A stretch of DNA of 64,000 bases, from the NCBI RefSeq assembly GCF_005954645.2, contig NZ_CP040695.2, forward strand, positions 2,604,001 through 2,668,000, given 5' to 3'. The notes beneath the pieces were generated by a model. The model saw only the letters and a list, made by a program, of their open reading frames with translations, searched no databases and was not told the origin of the DNA. Both the position numbers and the translations under genes were made by a program. This DNA is from Nocardioides sp. S-1144. Its GTDB lineage: Bacteria > Actinomycetota > Actinomycetes > Propionibacteriales > Nocardioidaceae. Below, one piece after another: positions 38,813 through 47,238 of this stretch. Position 1 is the stretch's first letter. Every line of letters begins with the position of its first letter.

Positions 38813-39637
38813 CTAACGGCCGAGCAGCTCGGGCTCGCGCGCGCTCCACACAGCGGCGGCGTCCTGCGTGAGCGGACCGACCGGGAGCTCGCGCTCGCCC
38901 CACCGCGTGACGGCCTGGACGTCGCGCGTCGTCGACACGAGGAACACCTCGTCGGCGGCCTCGGCGACGCCGATCGGCTCGTCGACCTCGCGCCCGCCGT
39001 ACCAGTCGAGCAGCAGCGCGCGGGTGACGCCGGCCAGGCAACCGCTCGCCAGCGTCGGCGTGCGCAGCTCGCCGTCGACGACGTAGAACACGTTGGAGCC
39101 GGTGCCCTCGCACAGGTGGCCGGCGAGGTTGGCGAAGATCGCCTCGGTGGCGCCGCGGCGGCGGGCCTCGGCCAGGGCGACGACGTTTTCGGCGTACGAC
39201 GTCGTCTTCAGCCCGGCGAGCGCGCCGCGCTCGTTGCGCGGCCACGGCACGGTGACGACGCTCGTGGTGTCGGGGGTCGGGTCCATCGGCGCGGCGACGA
39301 CGACCAGGGTCGGGGGGTGCTCGCCGCGCCCGGACCCGAGCGGGGCCGGACCGCCGGTCACCGTGACCCGGATCCGGATCCGGCCGAGCGTCAGGTCCTG
39401 GCCGGACAGGACGGCGTCCACGCCCTCGCGCACGAGCGCGAGGTCGACCGCCGGCAGTCCGAGTCCCGCCGCAGAGCGCTGCAGCCGCTCGAGGTGCAGA
39501 CCCAGCGCGAACGGCCGCCCGTCGACCACCTTGACCGCCTCGAAGACGCCGTCCCCGACCGTCAGGCCGTGGTCGACCACGCTCACCGCGGGGCCGTCCG
39601 GGTCGTCGAGCAGGTGTCCGTCGATCCAGGCGCGCAT
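38813..39637 (-). CDS. Aminodeoxychorismate lyase / branched-chain aminotransferase-like PLP enzyme
   Basis: 274 aa, class IV PLP aminotransferase fold. It starts MRAWIDGHLLDD, has VVDHGLTVGDGVFEAVKV, the PLP lysine in AGLKTTSYAENVVALAEA and the GxGSN-type phosphate-binding segment EGTGSNVFYVV, then FLVSTTRDV. Length and motifs fit PabC (4-amino-4-deoxychorismate lyase, folate pathway), though D-amino-acid or branched-chain aminotransferase is possible. ATG 39637 gives the family's usual start; longer frames run into a repeat. Confidence 0.8.
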   Translation of the reverse strand: MRAWIDGHLLDDPDGPAVSVVDHGLTVGDGVFEAVKVVDGRPFALGLHLERLQRSAAGLGLPAVDLALVREGVDAVLSGQDLTLGRIRIRVTVTGGPAPLGSGRGEHPPTLVVVAAPMDPTPDTTSVVTVPWPRNERGALAGLKTTSYAENVVALAEARRRGATEAIFANLAGHLCEGTGSNVFYVVDGELRTPTLASGCLAGVTRALLLDWYGGREVDEPIGVAEAADEVFLVSTTRDVQAVTRWGERELPVGPLTQDAAAVWSAREPELLGR

Positions 39638-39668
39638 GGACGCCACTGTAGGGAGTCCGGCCCGCCCG

Positions 39669-39716
39669 GTGGTCTCGACTCGGCTCGCTGGCGCTCGCCG
39701 GCTCGACCAACGGGAC
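39669..39716. repeat. Single copy of a GCTCGCTGGCGCTCGC-containing intergenic repeat
   Basis: A partly palindromic segment, GGTCTCGACTCGGCTCGC followed by TGGCGCTCGCCGGCTCGACC, lies just upstream of the PabC-like gene. Its core GGCTCGCTGGCGCTCGC is shared with the five-unit repeat at 62392-62681, pointing to a dispersed intergenic repeat family in this genome. Confidence 0.5.
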
Positions 39717-39771
39717 TCGAGCCGCGTGGACGGAGCCACCGTGCGAGCGACACGACGACGCGGGGGTCGGT

Positions 39772-39801
39772 TTGGGCCTCACCCGAGGCATCGGCTACTG
39801 T
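39772..39801 (+). promoter_or_regulatory. Candidate sigma-70-type promoter of the tRNA-Gly/Cys/Val cluster
   Basis: TTGGGC (39772-39777) and TACTGT (39796-39801) are separated by 18 bp and lie 50 bp before tRNA-Gly. The hexamers fit the housekeeping consensus reasonably. No other candidate was seen in the 214-bp gap. Confidence 0.4.
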
Positions 39802-39851
39802 TCTCACGCACTCAGAAACGGAGCCGCAAGGCGCCGGGACGGAGCAAGCAA

Positions 39852-39924
39852 GCGGACATAGCTCAGTTGGTAGAGCGCAACCTTGCCAAGGTTGAGGTCG
39901 CGAGTTCGAGTCTCGTTGTCCGCT
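39852..39924 (+). tRNA. tRNA-Gly(GCC)
   Basis: Cloverleaf: acceptor GCGGACA/TGTCCGC, D arm GCTC...GAGC, anticodon stem CAACC/GGTTG around TTGCCAA (anticodon GCC), T arm GCGAG-TTCGAGT-CTCGT. CCA is not encoded. First of three tRNA genes in tandem. Confidence 0.95.
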
Positions 39925-39981
39925 CGGAGAGGTCAGTGTTGAAGGGCCTGGGCCTACCGCCCGACCTCCAGCCAGAAGCAT

Positions 39982-40052
39982 GGTGGGTTGGCCGAGAGGC
40001 GAGGCAACGGACTGCAAATCCGTGTACACGGGTTCAAATCCCGTACCCACCT
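39982..40052 (+). tRNA. tRNA-Cys(GCA)
   Basis: Cloverleaf: acceptor GGTGGGT/ACCCACC, anticodon stem ACGGA/TCCGT around CTGCAAA (anticodon GCA), T arm CGGG-TTCAAAT-CCCG. 71 nt, CCA not encoded. Middle gene of the cluster. Confidence 0.95.
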
Positions 40053-40079
40053 CCACAGCACCACACCACAACTCCACAC

Positions 40080-40154
40080 GGACGATTGGCGCAGTGGTAG
40101 CGCGCTTCCTTGACACGGAAGAGGTCACTGGTTCAAACCCAGTATCGTCCACCA
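40080..40154 (+). tRNA. tRNA-Val(GAC)
   Basis: Cloverleaf: acceptor GGACGAT/ATCGTCC, D arm GCGC...GCGC, anticodon stem CTTCC/GGAAG around TTGACAC (anticodon GAC), T arm ACTGG-TTCAAAC-CCAGT, with CCA encoded at 40152-40154. It differs from tRNA-Val(CAC) at 38131-38202 at only a few positions and shares a downstream GCAGGTCAGAGG. Confidence 0.95.
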
Positions 40155-40169
40155 GCGTTCATGCAGGTC

Positions 40170-40202
40170 AGAGGTCGGTTCCCAGTTCGGGAGCCGGCCT
40201 CT
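40170..40202 (+). terminator. Terminator-like hairpin after the tRNA cluster
   Basis: AGAGGTCGGTTCCC (40170-40183) pairs with GGGAGCCGGCCTCT (40189-40202), 14 positions including two G-T wobbles, around loop AGTTC, 15 nt past tRNA-Val(GAC). Only a weak T-rich tail (TTG) follows, as is common in high-GC actinobacteria. Confidence 0.7.
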
Positions 40203-40289
40203 TGCCGTTGGTACCGCGCGTCGCGCGCACGCGCCAAGCTCCCGCCTGAGGGAGCCAACTTCGCGATCAAGGTGACGGACCCGCGGTCA

Positions 40290-40676
40290 ATGACATATCA
40301 ATCTCTGGTGTCCACAACTGCGAAAGCCGACAACTCCCTCTTCTCCTACATGCTCGTCGGCCTCGTCGGCCTGCTGTGCAGTGCCGCCGCCATCGGGTTC
40401 GGGTGGCCGCGCGTCGACCTTGCCTCGTGCCTCAGCTACGAGACGTGTGCTCCCGAGACGACGGGGCACTGGGCATGGGTCGTCGGCGGCGGAGTCGCCG
40501 CGGCCCTCAGCCAGACCCTGCTTCTCGTCTGGGTGGTCGGCACCGGCGTGCGCCTCGGCATTCAGGCCCGCGAAGACGCGGCGGCGGTCGTCGAGGCCGA
40601 GCAGGCGGCGGCGATCGACACCGCTGTCGCTGACCGTGAAGCTCCTCAGCAGGACTCGCCCGAGCCGCAGGAGTAG
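40290..40676 (+). CDS. Small membrane protein of unknown function
   Basis: 128 aa from ATG 40290. Two hydrophobic segments are visible: LFSYMLVGLVGLLCSAAAIGF (~17-37) and a Gly/Ala/Val-rich one, HWAWVVGGGVAAALSQTLLL plus VWVVGTGV (~67-95), followed by an Ala/Glu-rich cytoplasmic-type tail. Two cysteines (LASCLSYETCAP) lie between the segments on the presumed outer side. No family recognised. It converges on jetC with a 63-bp gap, in the place where a jetD gene might have been expected. Confidence 0.65.
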   Translation: MTYQSLVSTTAKADNSLFSYMLVGLVGLLCSAAAIGFGWPRVDLASCLSYETCAPETTGHWAWVVGGGVAAALSQTLLLVWVVGTGVRLGIQAREDAAAVVEAEQAAAIDTAVADREAPQQDSPEPQE

Positions 40677-40739
40677 GGCGCTCCACCAACCCCCCCGCTC
40701 GTCCGGGCGTCGTGCTCCCAGCAGCCGTTCGGGTACCCC

Positions 40740-43700
40740 CTACTCCTTGCTCCGGTCGACGTCGCTGATCGGCGTGATCCACGACCGGTGGGTCGTGCTG
40801 TTCTTGGTGATGGCGAGCAGGTCGTCCATGTGGGGCTCGAGCCCGGTGACCTTGTCGAGGGGGACGCCGATGATCAGCTGGAACCCGAGGCCCTTCCAGG
40901 CCTGGACGGCGCGGCCGGCGAACTCGGAGTCGGCCTTGACGAAGCCCTCGTCGAGGAAGACGGGCGCGAAGCGGGGCCGCGAGCGCATCTCGTCGCCGAG
41001 ACGGAACCGCAGCGCCGAGCCGACGATGAAGGCGACGAGCTCCTGGCTCTCGCCGCCGCTCTTCTCCCCCAGCGTCCGGTAGGTCGCGCGGAGCTCGCCG
41101 GTGAGGTGGTCGTAGCGCTCGGCGCTGATCTCCACGTGCCGGCGGACGTCGAGCAGCCGGTCGCGGTCGGTCGGGCCCGCCCCGGACGCCGCGTCCCCGG
41201 CCTGGGCCGGCTTGCGCAGCTGCTGCATGAAGCGGCTGAGGTCGGCGAAGCGCTGCTCGAGGTCGGCCTCGCCCAGCTCGGTGGTCGAGCCGGCCGAGAG
41301 CGCGCGCAGGTCGCGCATGAAGACCTGGACGTGCACCGGCGCCAGCCGCCGCAGGCGGATCCGGAGCCGGTCGCGCGAGGCCCCGAACTCGAGGCGGCGC
41401 AGGATCGCGTTGATCGGCTCGAGGCGGTCCTCGATGTCCTCGATGGAGGCCGCCATCGCTCCGACGAGCGGCACGAGGTCCTGGCCGCTCCACTCGGTGA
41501 GCCGGCGCCGCCACTCCGAGCGCCGGGCGGCCAGCCCGTTGCCGCGGATCTCGTCGAGGATGCGGGCGTAGTCAGGGTAGGAGTCGGCGCTCGCGCCGAG
41601 GTTGGGCGAGTCCCACTGGAACTTGTAGGCGCGGAAGATGCCGGCCAGCTCGCCGTCGATCCGCTGGGTCTCGCCGTCGGCCGAGGAGACCGCCGCCAGG
41701 AGCCGGTCGCGCAGCCGCTGGGAGTTCTCCCCGAACCGGTCGAGCTCGTCGGGATCGGCGGGGGCGACCGCGGCCGCGAGCTCGGCCGCCAGGCCGGCGT
41801 CCTGCTCCTCGGTGAGCACCACCCGACCGGCGGCCTCGGCGGCGTCGAGGCGGTCGGTGACGGCGTCCTCGGACTCGACCAGCTCGCCGTGCGCGGCGTT
41901 CAGCGCCTGCTGGTGCCGCTCGAGGCCGAACCTCTCCTGCCGGGTCGTGTCGAGGCGGGCGTCGAGGTCGTCGATCTGGGCCTGGAGCACCTGCAGCTGG
42001 TCGTCGGAGGTCAGGATGTCGGCGCGGCGCTGCTCCAGCTCGACGATCCGACGGTCGCTGCCTGCCACGTCGACGTCGTCGAAGCGGGCCATCGCGATGG
42101 CGTCGTAGGCCTTGCCCTGGAGCCCGAGCACCCGCTCACGGCGCCGCACGTCGTCGAGCCGGGCGCCGACGTCGTCGAGGCGGCGGCCGACGTCGACGAG
42201 CTGGGCGTCGAGCTCGGCGATCGCGTCCTCGTTGGAGAAGCCGATGATGTTGCGGGTCTCGCCGCGGCCGTGGGTGCCCCGCCGACCGCTGCGGGTCTGG
42301 CCGGCGGCGGTGACCCGCAGGCCGGCCCCGTCGAGGCCGCGGGCGTCGTCGACGCAGACGGCGTTGCGCCCCGACTCGGCGACGTGGCGCTGGACCCACC
42401 CCGAGAACGGGGAGTCCTTGAAGAGCAGCTTGCCGGCGACCCGCTCGGGATCGGCCGGGCCGGCGTCGGGCAGGTCGAGCTCGACACCCTCGAAGCCCAA
42501 ACGCCCCGGGAGCCGCAGCCCGTCGATCGCCGCGGAGAACGACGCGAGGCGGTCGAGCGGCACCAGCATCGTGCGCGCGCTCGCGCCGAGGACGGTCTCG
42601 ATCGCCGTGCGCCACCGGGCCTCGTCGGGGGCGACGTCGATCAGCTCGGCCACGAACGGGAGCTCCTCGACCGACAGCCCGCTCGCCCGGGCCACGGCCG
42701 CACGGAGCCCGTCGAGGTGCGCGGGCACCCGCCCCGCCCGGGTCTCGAGCGAGGCGCGCTCGCGGCGCAGCTCGGCCTGCTCGGACATGAGCGGCACCTG
42801 CAGCTGCAGCACCGACTGGTGCTCGGCGCGCAGGGCGGCCTGCTGGTCGTCGGCCGCGGCGAGCCGCTTGCGCGCCAGCACCTGCAGGCCGGCGAACGCG
42901 GAGGCCGAGTCGAGCGCCGAGTCGAGGTCGGGCAGGTCGGCGTCACCCGAGGTGTCGGCCAGGGTGCCGGTCAGCCCGACCAACGGGTAGACCCGCTCCT
43001 CGAGCTCGGCGAGGCGGTTGCCGCGCTCCTCGCGGATCACCCGCTCGTGCTCGACCTGCGCGGCCAGCGCCTGGAGGTCGCCGCCGCCGGCGGCGCGGTG
43101 GGCCTCCTTGGCGGCCTCGAGGTCGCCGACGAGCCGCGCCTCGGCGGACCGCGTGGCGGTCAGCGCCTCGGACGTCGCCGCGCGGTCGGCCCGGTTGGTG
43201 ACCACGGCCGACTCGAGCAGGCGCCGGTGGGTGCGCAGCAGCCACAGCCGCAGCGGGGTGTCGCCGGCCTGCGTGACGCCGTACGAGTCGAGCTGGGCCA
43301 GGCGCCGGGCCGCGGCGACCCGGCGCTCGTGGAGCTCGGTGATCGGCTCGAGGAGGTCGAGCTTCTGCTCCTCGGTGCGCATCGCGGAGTAGGCCGTGTC
43401 GAGGTCGTCGAAGTGCTCGATGGCGCGGTCGGCCGCGGCGTAGGTCGAGGGCCGCTCGAGCACCATGTCCTTGTAGAGCTCGTCGACGCTGCGCACCTGG
43501 TTGCCGGCCTGGATGCGGGCCAGCAGCCGCAGCGCCTTGGCGCCGTCGCCGTTGGCGCCGATGCCGAGCCGGGCGTGCAGGACCGCCGAGAACTCCGCGT
43601 AGGTGCGGTGCACCCGCAGGCCGGGGTAGAGCTTCTTGAGGGTGTGGGCGTGGAAGCGCTCGGGGACGGCGACCTCCAGCGTCTCCAGTGGCAGCGGCCC

Positions 43701-44282
43701 CTCGTAGGTCGCCAGCTGCATCTGGACGTCGGCCGGCCGCGTCGCGCGCCGCGGCACGTAGTAGATGCGGGCCGCGGTGAAGCGGCCGCCGAGGTCGTTG
43801 ACGAACGTCATCGCCACCGCGCCCCACGTGTCGGCGCCCCGGCCGCGCAGCAGCACCTCGACCGGCCGCCCGGTGCGGGGGTCGTCGACGACGTCGACGG
43901 CGCCGCGCAGGTACGACAGCAGGTTGCGCTGCCCGACGCCGCGAGCCCGCCCCGCGACGGCGTCGTTGGAGGCGCCGTTGAACTTGGTGTCGGAGGGCAT
44001 CATCAGCGCGGTGTAGGCGTCGAGGATGGTGGACTTCCCGACGCCGGAGGCGCCCGAGATCATCGTCGTGTCACCGCGCAGCGGCACCGAGGTGAGCCCC
44101 CCGAAGCCGCCCCAGTTGACCAGCTGCAGCAGCGTCGCGCGCCACTGCACGGTGTCGTCGGCCGGCGCAGAGACGACCCGCTCGTCGAACAAGCCCTCCC
44201 CCGGCTCGCCGGCCTCCATGTGCTCGCCGTGCCCGTCGTTGTCGTCGACGTCCTCGACGTGCTCGACCTCGTCGATCGACAT
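40740..44282 (-). CDS. jetC: JetC/MksB-like SMC ATPase
   Basis: 1,180 aa. A WGGFGGLTSVPLRG strand and Walker A ISGASGVGKSTIL (~75-87) open the head. Long Arg/Glu/Leu/Ala-rich coiled-coil arms fill the centre around a hinge-like region (~530-660), and the C-terminal head has LGEKSGGESQELVAF (signature) and FAPVFLDEGFVKAD (Walker B). This is the SbcC/MukB-like JetC of Wadjet, equal to MksB, which loops DNA to detect small circular plasmids. The acidic, His-rich N-terminal ~45 residues are an extension. It is the last gene of a jetA-jetB-jetC operon. No JetD-type (DUF3322/DUF2220 TOPRIM) gene follows. Confidence 0.9.
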   Translation of the reverse strand: MSIDEVEHVEDVDDNDGHGEHMEAGEPGEGLFDERVVSAPADDTVQWRATLLQLVNWGGFGGLTSVPLRGDTTMISGASGVGKSTILDAYTALMMPSDTKFNGASNDAVAGRARGVGQRNLLSYLRGAVDVVDDPRTGRPVEVLLRGRGADTWGAVAMTFVNDLGGRFTAARIYYVPRRATRPADVQMQLATYEGPLPLETLEVAVPERFHAHTLKKLYPGLRVHRTYAEFSAVLHARLGIGANGDGAKALRLLARIQAGNQVRSVDELYKDMVLERPSTYAAADRAIEHFDDLDTAYSAMRTEEQKLDLLEPITELHERRVAAARRLAQLDSYGVTQAGDTPLRLWLLRTHRRLLESAVVTNRADRAATSEALTATRSAEARLVGDLEAAKEAHRAAGGGDLQALAAQVEHERVIREERGNRLAELEERVYPLVGLTGTLADTSGDADLPDLDSALDSASAFAGLQVLARKRLAAADDQQAALRAEHQSVLQLQVPLMSEQAELRRERASLETRAGRVPAHLDGLRAAVARASGLSVEELPFVAELIDVAPDEARWRTAIETVLGASARTMLVPLDRLASFSAAIDGLRLPGRLGFEGVELDLPDAGPADPERVAGKLLFKDSPFSGWVQRHVAESGRNAVCVDDARGLDGAGLRVTAAGQTRSGRRGTHGRGETRNIIGFSNEDAIAELDAQLVDVGRRLDDVGARLDDVRRRERVLGLQGKAYDAIAMARFDDVDVAGSDRRIVELEQRRADILTSDDQLQVLQAQIDDLDARLDTTRQERFGLERHQQALNAAHGELVESEDAVTDRLDAAEAAGRVVLTEEQDAGLAAELAAAVAPADPDELDRFGENSQRLRDRLLAAVSSADGETQRIDGELAGIFRAYKFQWDSPNLGASADSYPDYARILDEIRGNGLAARRSEWRRRLTEWSGQDLVPLVGAMAASIEDIEDRLEPINAILRRLEFGASRDRLRIRLRRLAPVHVQVFMRDLRALSAGSTTELGEADLEQRFADLSRFMQQLRKPAQAGDAASGAGPTDRDRLLDVRRHVEISAERYDHLTGELRATYRTLGEKSGGESQELVAFIVGSALRFRLGDEMRSRPRFAPVFLDEGFVKADSEFAGRAVQAWKGLGFQLIIGVPLDKVTGLEPHMDDLLAITKNSTTHRSWITPISDVDRSKE

Positions 44283-44283
44283 C

Positions 44284-45018
44284 TCAGCCCTCCCCTGCCT
44301 CGTCCACCGCCACGTCGAGGGGCACGTCGGCCTCGTCCTCGACCGGCGCCGTGCCGTTGGCCCGTCGCAGCGCCTCCAGGAGCTCCTGGAGCAGCTCGAG
44401 CGGGACCAGCGGCTCGACGGCCTCGCTGATCTCGTAGCGGTCGTCGCCGACGGCGCCGATGAGCAGCCCCGACTTCACCACCGTGGCGACCGCCGCGCGG
44501 GCCCGCTTCTCGTCGCCGGCCTCGTCGGTGGCGTGCGCCGGCCGGAACGTCTCGACGTAGGACACGACGTCCTCCCGGTCGACGAAGACCCGCGCGTCGC
44601 CGCCGGCGTGCCCGGCCCGGAGCCGGTCGCGCAGGTGCACCAGCACCAGCGTCTCCTCGCGCGACCAGGCGGCGTCGTAGAGGAGGGTCGGGAAGCGGCT
44701 GCCGGTCTCGGAGACCGCCTGTCGCTTCCAGGCCACCTCGCGGGCGCGGTCGACGGCGAGGTCGAGGAAGAGGTCGTTGAGCCGCGAGCGCAGCACCCGC
44801 TCGTGGTCGAGGAGCACCTGCCAGTCGCGCGGGTGGGTGCGGGCGCTGATGAACCGCTGCTTGAGCAGCGTGACCAGGGCGTGGCGCTGGGCGTGCTCCA
44901 GACCGCCCTCGTCGCCCTCGAAGAGCGAGACCGAGCCGTCGTCGAGGTGCTCCTCGTCGAGCTCCCGGTGGAGGTCGTCGTCGTGGACGTCGATGTCGGT
45001 GTCGGTGTCGGCACTCAT
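44284..45018 (-). CDS. jetB: JetB/MksE-like DUF4194 protein
   Basis: 244 aa with an acidic N-terminus (Asp/Glu/His-rich, ~1-45) and a helical winged-helix-like body: VTLLKQRFISARTHPRDWQV, LRSRLNDLFLDLAVDRAREV, ETGSRFPTLLYDAAWSREET. DUF4194 proteins are the MksE/JetB kite-type partners of the SMC ATPase. ATG 45018 overlaps the jetA stop (ATGA), and jetC starts one base after its stop, so the three are translationally coupled. Confidence 0.85.
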   Translation of the reverse strand: MSADTDTDIDVHDDDLHRELDEEHLDDGSVSLFEGDEGGLEHAQRHALVTLLKQRFISARTHPRDWQVLLDHERVLRSRLNDLFLDLAVDRAREVAWKRQAVSETGSRFPTLLYDAAWSREETLVLVHLRDRLRAGHAGGDARVFVDREDVVSYVETFRPAHATDEAGDEKRARAAVATVVKSGLLIGAVGDDRYEISEAVEPLVPLELLQELLEALRRANGTAPVEDEADVPLDVAVDEAGEG

Positions 45019-46499
45019 CGGGTCGCCTCTCGCAGGTCGGGGTCGGGCAGGGGCAGCCGCGGCACGGCGAAGGTGCGGCGCGTGCCGTCGGGCCGGACGG
45101 CGGCGAACGACTCGGCGACGTCGTCGGCCTCCCACTCGTGGTCGGCCGCCAGGTGGAGCAGCCCGAGGATCTCGACCGGACGCCGCAGCTCCGGCTCGAA
45201 GCCGTCGAACAGCTCGCCCAGCGAGGCCGCCGGCAGCAGCGAGCGCAGCGCCTCGTCGAGCCGCTCGCGCAGCGAGGTCAGCTGCGGGCCACCCTGCGCC
45301 ATCAGGCCGGCCAGCGACACCGCCGGGGCGTCGTCGGGGTCGGCGCCACCGAGGCGCTCCGGCAGGACGTCGTCGGCCGGGTCGTGGAACCGCTCGCGCA
45401 GGTGGTCGACGCCGGCACGCAGCGGCAGGAGCGCGACGTCGTGCGTGGCGCGCGGCCCCGTCGTCGCCATCCAGGTGGTCAGCTCGGACTCGACCTGCCG
45501 CAGCGTCTGCTCGAGCTCGCGGTCGCGGACGGCGTCGTGGGAGACGATGTACTCCTTGAGCGTCGCCGTCACGCGCGAGCGCTGGGCGAGCACCCGGTCG
45601 AGGCCGTCGCGCACCAGCCGGACCGTGCCGCGCAGCTCGGCGCGCTCGGCCTCGCTCAGGATCGCGCCCGACAGCGGGTGCTCGAGCAGGGCGTTGAGGT
45701 CCTCGCGGAGCTGGGTGACCAGGGCGTCGTCGCGCAGCAGGGCGAAGGCGCCCTCGAACGCCCGCCCCTCGTGGGTGGCCGTCATCAGCGCGTCGGCGCG
45801 GGCGAGGTAGTCGTCGATGACCTCGCCGGCCGGCCGGTCCTCGGCCCGGAACGCCGCGAGGATCTCGCCGCGGATGGTGCCGAACCGCTCCTCGACGCGC
45901 GCGAAGTCGCTCGGGAGCGCCGAGATCAGCGACAGCAGCTCGGTGAAGCCCTCGAGCATGTAGTCCTCGGTCGCGCCGACCAGCTCGGCGCCCTCGACCA
46001 GCCGGTCGCGCTCGGCCTGGAGCCGGGCGATCTCGGCGTTGAGGATGGTGACCCGCGCCGTGCGGTCGGGGTTGGCCTCGGAGTTGAAGCGGCGCACCGA
46101 GCCGAGGATGGTCGAGATCCGGTGCTCGCTGAGGGTCGCGCGGTCGCGGGCGAGGTTCTTGACCAGCTCGAGGGCCTGCTGGGCGTGGGAGGTCAGCGTG
46201 TAGACCTCGTGGCCGGTCTCGTCGAGCGAGCGCACCAGCCACTGCCCGCGCATCCAGCGGTGGCACAGGTCGCGTCCGCTGCCCTGCGGGACGTCGCCCT
46301 CCCCCGTCAGCCGGACCGCCGCCAGGTGCTCCTCGACCTGCGCGTGCAGCCGCGCCGTCGGGATCGGCTTGTTGTTGCGCCCGAACGCGGTGCGGAAGAT
46401 TGTGATGACGACGTGCGCCTGGCGCTGGTGGAGCAGGGTCAGGGTCGGCTGCGCGAAGGCGTCCTTGACCCGCGCCAGCTCGGCGGCGACCTCGCTCAT
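45015..46499 (-). CDS. jetA: JetA/MksF-like DUF3375 kleisin
   Basis: 494 aa. The N-terminus (LARVKDAFAQPTLTLLHQRQ, VITIFRTAFGRNN) and ISTILGSVRRFNSEANPD match the DUF3375 family, the kleisin-like JetA/MksF subunit that bridges the SMC heads. Arg/Glu-rich helices occupy the middle and the C-terminus is short and basic. First gene of the operon, with 91 bp to the next minus-strand gene upstream. Confidence 0.88.
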   Translation of the reverse strand: MSEVAAELARVKDAFAQPTLTLLHQRQAHVVITIFRTAFGRNNKPIPTARLHAQVEEHLAAVRLTGEGDVPQGSGRDLCHRWMRGQWLVRSLDETGHEVYTLTSHAQQALELVKNLARDRATLSEHRISTILGSVRRFNSEANPDRTARVTILNAEIARLQAERDRLVEGAELVGATEDYMLEGFTELLSLISALPSDFARVEERFGTIRGEILAAFRAEDRPAGEVIDDYLARADALMTATHEGRAFEGAFALLRDDALVTQLREDLNALLEHPLSGAILSEAERAELRGTVRLVRDGLDRVLAQRSRVTATLKEYIVSHDAVRDRELEQTLRQVESELTTWMATTGPRATHDVALLPLRAGVDHLRERFHDPADDVLPERLGGADPDDAPAVSLAGLMAQGGPQLTSLRERLDEALRSLLPAASLGELFDGFEPELRRPVEILGLLHLAADHEWEADDVAESFAAVRPDGTRRTFAVPRLPLPDPDLREATR

Positions 46500-46590
46500 C
46501 TGCCCTCCCCGGGACGTCGTGCGCGGCGTCCCGCGCGCCGCAGAGCATTCCAGAGCCCACCGACGGGCCGGCGGGCGGCTTCCGGGTCGC

Positions 46591-46881
46591 TCAGTCCTCG
46601 GGCGCCGGGGGGAAGCACGTCGCCGCCCAGTCCTGGACGGCGGCGACGAGGCCGGCCACGGTGACCGCGGGCGTCGCGATGCGGAGGTAGACGCTGCGGT
46701 CCTCGAGGCCCTCGACCATCGCGTTCAGGCTCGGGCCAGCGGTGACGGTCGGCAGCACCGTCACCCCCGCGAAGGCGGGGTCGGACGCGAGGCCGTCGAG
46801 GAAGCGCGCCTCCTGCTCGAGGTCGTCGACGTAGACGACCTCGATCGTCGTCTCGACCCAGCCGCGGAGCTCGTAGGGCAT
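46591..46881 (-). CDS. Small hypothetical protein
   Basis: 96 aa, starting MPYELRGWVETTIEVVYVDD. Alternating beta-strands and one helix (LEQEARFLDGLASD), ending Pro/Glu/Asp-rich. I do not recognise the family. Composition and codon use are typical for the surrounding chromosome. It lies upstream of jetA on the same strand, but 91 bp apart, so co-transcription is possible but unproven. Confidence 0.6.
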   Translation of the reverse strand: MPYELRGWVETTIEVVYVDDLEQEARFLDGLASDPAFAGVTVLPTVTAGPSLNAMVEGLEDRSVYLRIATPAVTVAGLVAAVQDWAATCFPPAPED

Positions 46882-47238
46882 GCCGGTGACTCTACGGAAG
46901 GTTCGTCGCCCATCTTGGGGGTGGTGGAGGCTGCGCCGGGCGCGTTAGGTTTGAGAACGGTTCGACGCAGCGACGTCCCCCATGGCTGCGTCGGACCCAC
47001 GGCGCCCCGCCGGTGCTCCATCTGGTGGGGCTCCGTGCTCCCCCCGCGAGCGGCGTACGCGGCCGGCTCGAACATCTTCGGCTCGAACTTCGGCGATTCG
47101 CTGCGCGGCTTGGACCGCCCCGCTAACGTTGGGGTTGTTGGACCGCTGGAGACCCGAGACTCCGGCGGTTCAACTCTTTTTCGGGCCGGCTGTGGATGAC
47201 CGGGTGCGCCCGGGTCGCCGGCCGTCGATCCTGGTCCG
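46882..47238. other. Divergent intergenic region
   Basis: 357 bp between the small minus-strand gene and the DUF559 gene. It should hold promoters for both sides. I cannot place a convincing promoter, RNA or repeat. Short frames here read as Pro/Arg-rich non-coding sequence. Confidence 0.35.

Noticed and set aside
40788..44429. Long plus-strand ORF of about 1,200 codons across the jet operon
   Set aside because: It mirrors jetC in an antisense frame; the translation is repetitive, Gly/Val/Glu/Arg-rich with no domain, while the minus strand has SMC motifs and coupled neighbours.
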